A stretch of 64,000 bases of DNA, taken from NCBI RefSeq assembly GCF_019754295.1, contig NZ_VIRV01000008.1, positions 43,205 through 107,204 on the forward strand. The letters run 5' to 3'. A program made the position numbers and the translations under genes. The number at the start of each line of letters is the position of its first letter. Positions within the stretch are counted from its first letter, which is position 1. Source of the DNA: Sellimonas caecigallum (GTDB lineage Bacteria > Bacillota > Clostridia > Lachnospirales > Lachnospiraceae). Below, piece after piece: positions 63,688-64,000 of this stretch. The notes beneath the pieces are model-generated. The model was not told the origin of the DNA, searched no databases, and saw nothing but the letters and a program-made list of their open reading frames with translations.

Positions 63688-63773
63688 GGAGAGGTATCGA
63701 AGTGGTCATAACGAGGCGGTCTTGAAAACCGTTTGTCCGAGAGGGCGCGTGGGTTCGAATCCCACCCTCTCCG
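63688..63773 (+). tRNA. tRNA-Ser (anticodon TGA)
   Basis: The acceptor GGAGAGG pairs with CCTCTCC, followed by G; the anticodon loop CTTGAAA holds TGA; a long variable arm and a T arm GTGGG-TTCGAAT-CCCAC are present. No CCA is encoded, so it must be added. Reads UCA and related serine codons. Confidence 0.96.
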
Positions 63774-63796
63774 TTTTGCTCAAACAAACAGGCTTT

Positions 63797-63885
63797 GGAG
63801 AAATACCCAAGAGGCTGAAGGGGCTCCCCTGGAAAGGGAGTAGGTCGTTAATAGCGGCGCGAGGGTTCAAATCCCTCTTTCTCCG
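63797..63885 (+). tRNA. tRNA-Ser (anticodon GGA)
   Basis: GGAGAAA pairs with TTTCTCC, then G. The anticodon stem CTCCC/GGGAG encloses CTGGAAA with GGA, and the variable arm is long. T arm GAGGG-TTCAAAT-CCCTC. No CCA is encoded. It reads UCU and UCC. Confidence 0.96.
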
Positions 63886-63925
63886 TTTGTTGTTTCGGAA
63901 AAGTCGAAAAAACTTGAAAAAGTTC

Positions 63926-63954
63926 TTGACAAAACGAAATAACAATGATAAAAT
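63926..63954 (+). promoter_or_regulatory. Strong promoter reading out of the window, possibly rRNA
   Basis: A perfect TTGACA (63926-63931) and TAAAAT (63949-63954), 17 bases apart, preceded by an A-rich stretch. Together with the serine tRNAs this looks like the head of a ribosomal RNA operon, but the gene itself lies beyond 64000. Confidence 0.7.
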
Positions 63955-64000
63955 AACAAAGCTTCAACAAGGAGCGACATCACAAAGCTTGAAAAAAGTC

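Overview
The window looks like the chromosome of an anaerobic Clostridia species, most likely a gut Lachnospiraceae. The evidence is the gene content and order (a Stickland-type D-proline reductase operon with selenocysteine use, a complete S10-spc-alpha ribosomal superoperon, AdhE, [FeFe] hydrogenase, ECF riboflavin transport), strong AGGAGG ribosome binding sites and moderate AT richness. Species assignment is inference; no rRNA lies inside the window.

Positions 1-6770 hold a selenium-dependent D-proline reductase module. A selenocysteine tRNA (anticodon TCA) with two tandem promoters stands directly upstream of prdC, a truncated prdA-like gene, prdA, a small conserved gene, prdB, prdD and prdE. 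prdB carries an in-frame TGA followed by a SECIS-like hairpin, so the tRNA and its client sit side by side. PrdA is a proprotein that should self-cleave at Thr413/Cys414 to form a pyruvoyl enzyme. PrdD and PrdE match the two sides of that cleavage point as separate genes. A TauE/SafE-type permease (complement) converges on the operon.

Positions 8042-25069 are the S10-spc-alpha cluster: rpsJ to rpmC, rpsQ to rplO, then secY, adk, map, a KOW protein, infA, rpmJ, rpsM, rpsK, rpsD, rpoA and rplQ. It contains a strong promoter and 227-base structured leader before rpsJ, four hairpins before rpsH, an internal consensus promoter before rpmJ, a run of five hairpins between rpmJ and rpsM, and a 70-bp tandem duplication between rpoA and rplQ.

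Positions 25128-38500 carry a MerR regulator divergent from a YitT membrane protein with a textbook 19-bp-spaced MerR promoter, adhE behind a Rex-like operator, a phosphotransferase, an acetyltransferase, FtsH, a PcsB/SleB-like wall hydrolase, a HAD phosphatase overlapping uppP, and a polar amino acid ABC transporter with an internal terminator.

Positions 38598-46153 carry an AraC regulator with a sugar isomerase and a xylulokinase-like kinase, a DUF3783 protein, an SfsA-MutY fusion and a double-cubane reductase homologue. Positions 46202-53817 are mostly on the complement strand: PAP2 phosphatase, a zinc-ribbon membrane protein, a lipid kinase, a two-gene [FeFe] hydrogenase whose partner fuses a NuoF-type Fe-S segment to a GltD/NfnB-like flavoprotein, and a TetR regulator.

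Positions 53962-64000 carry tex, an FMN riboswitch controlling ribU, a YcxB protein, and a translation-related run (tsaE, trpS, tsaB, rimI, a zinc-ribbon protein, rnz, tsaD, ispD). Two serine tRNAs and an rRNA-like promoter reading out of the window end the sequence.
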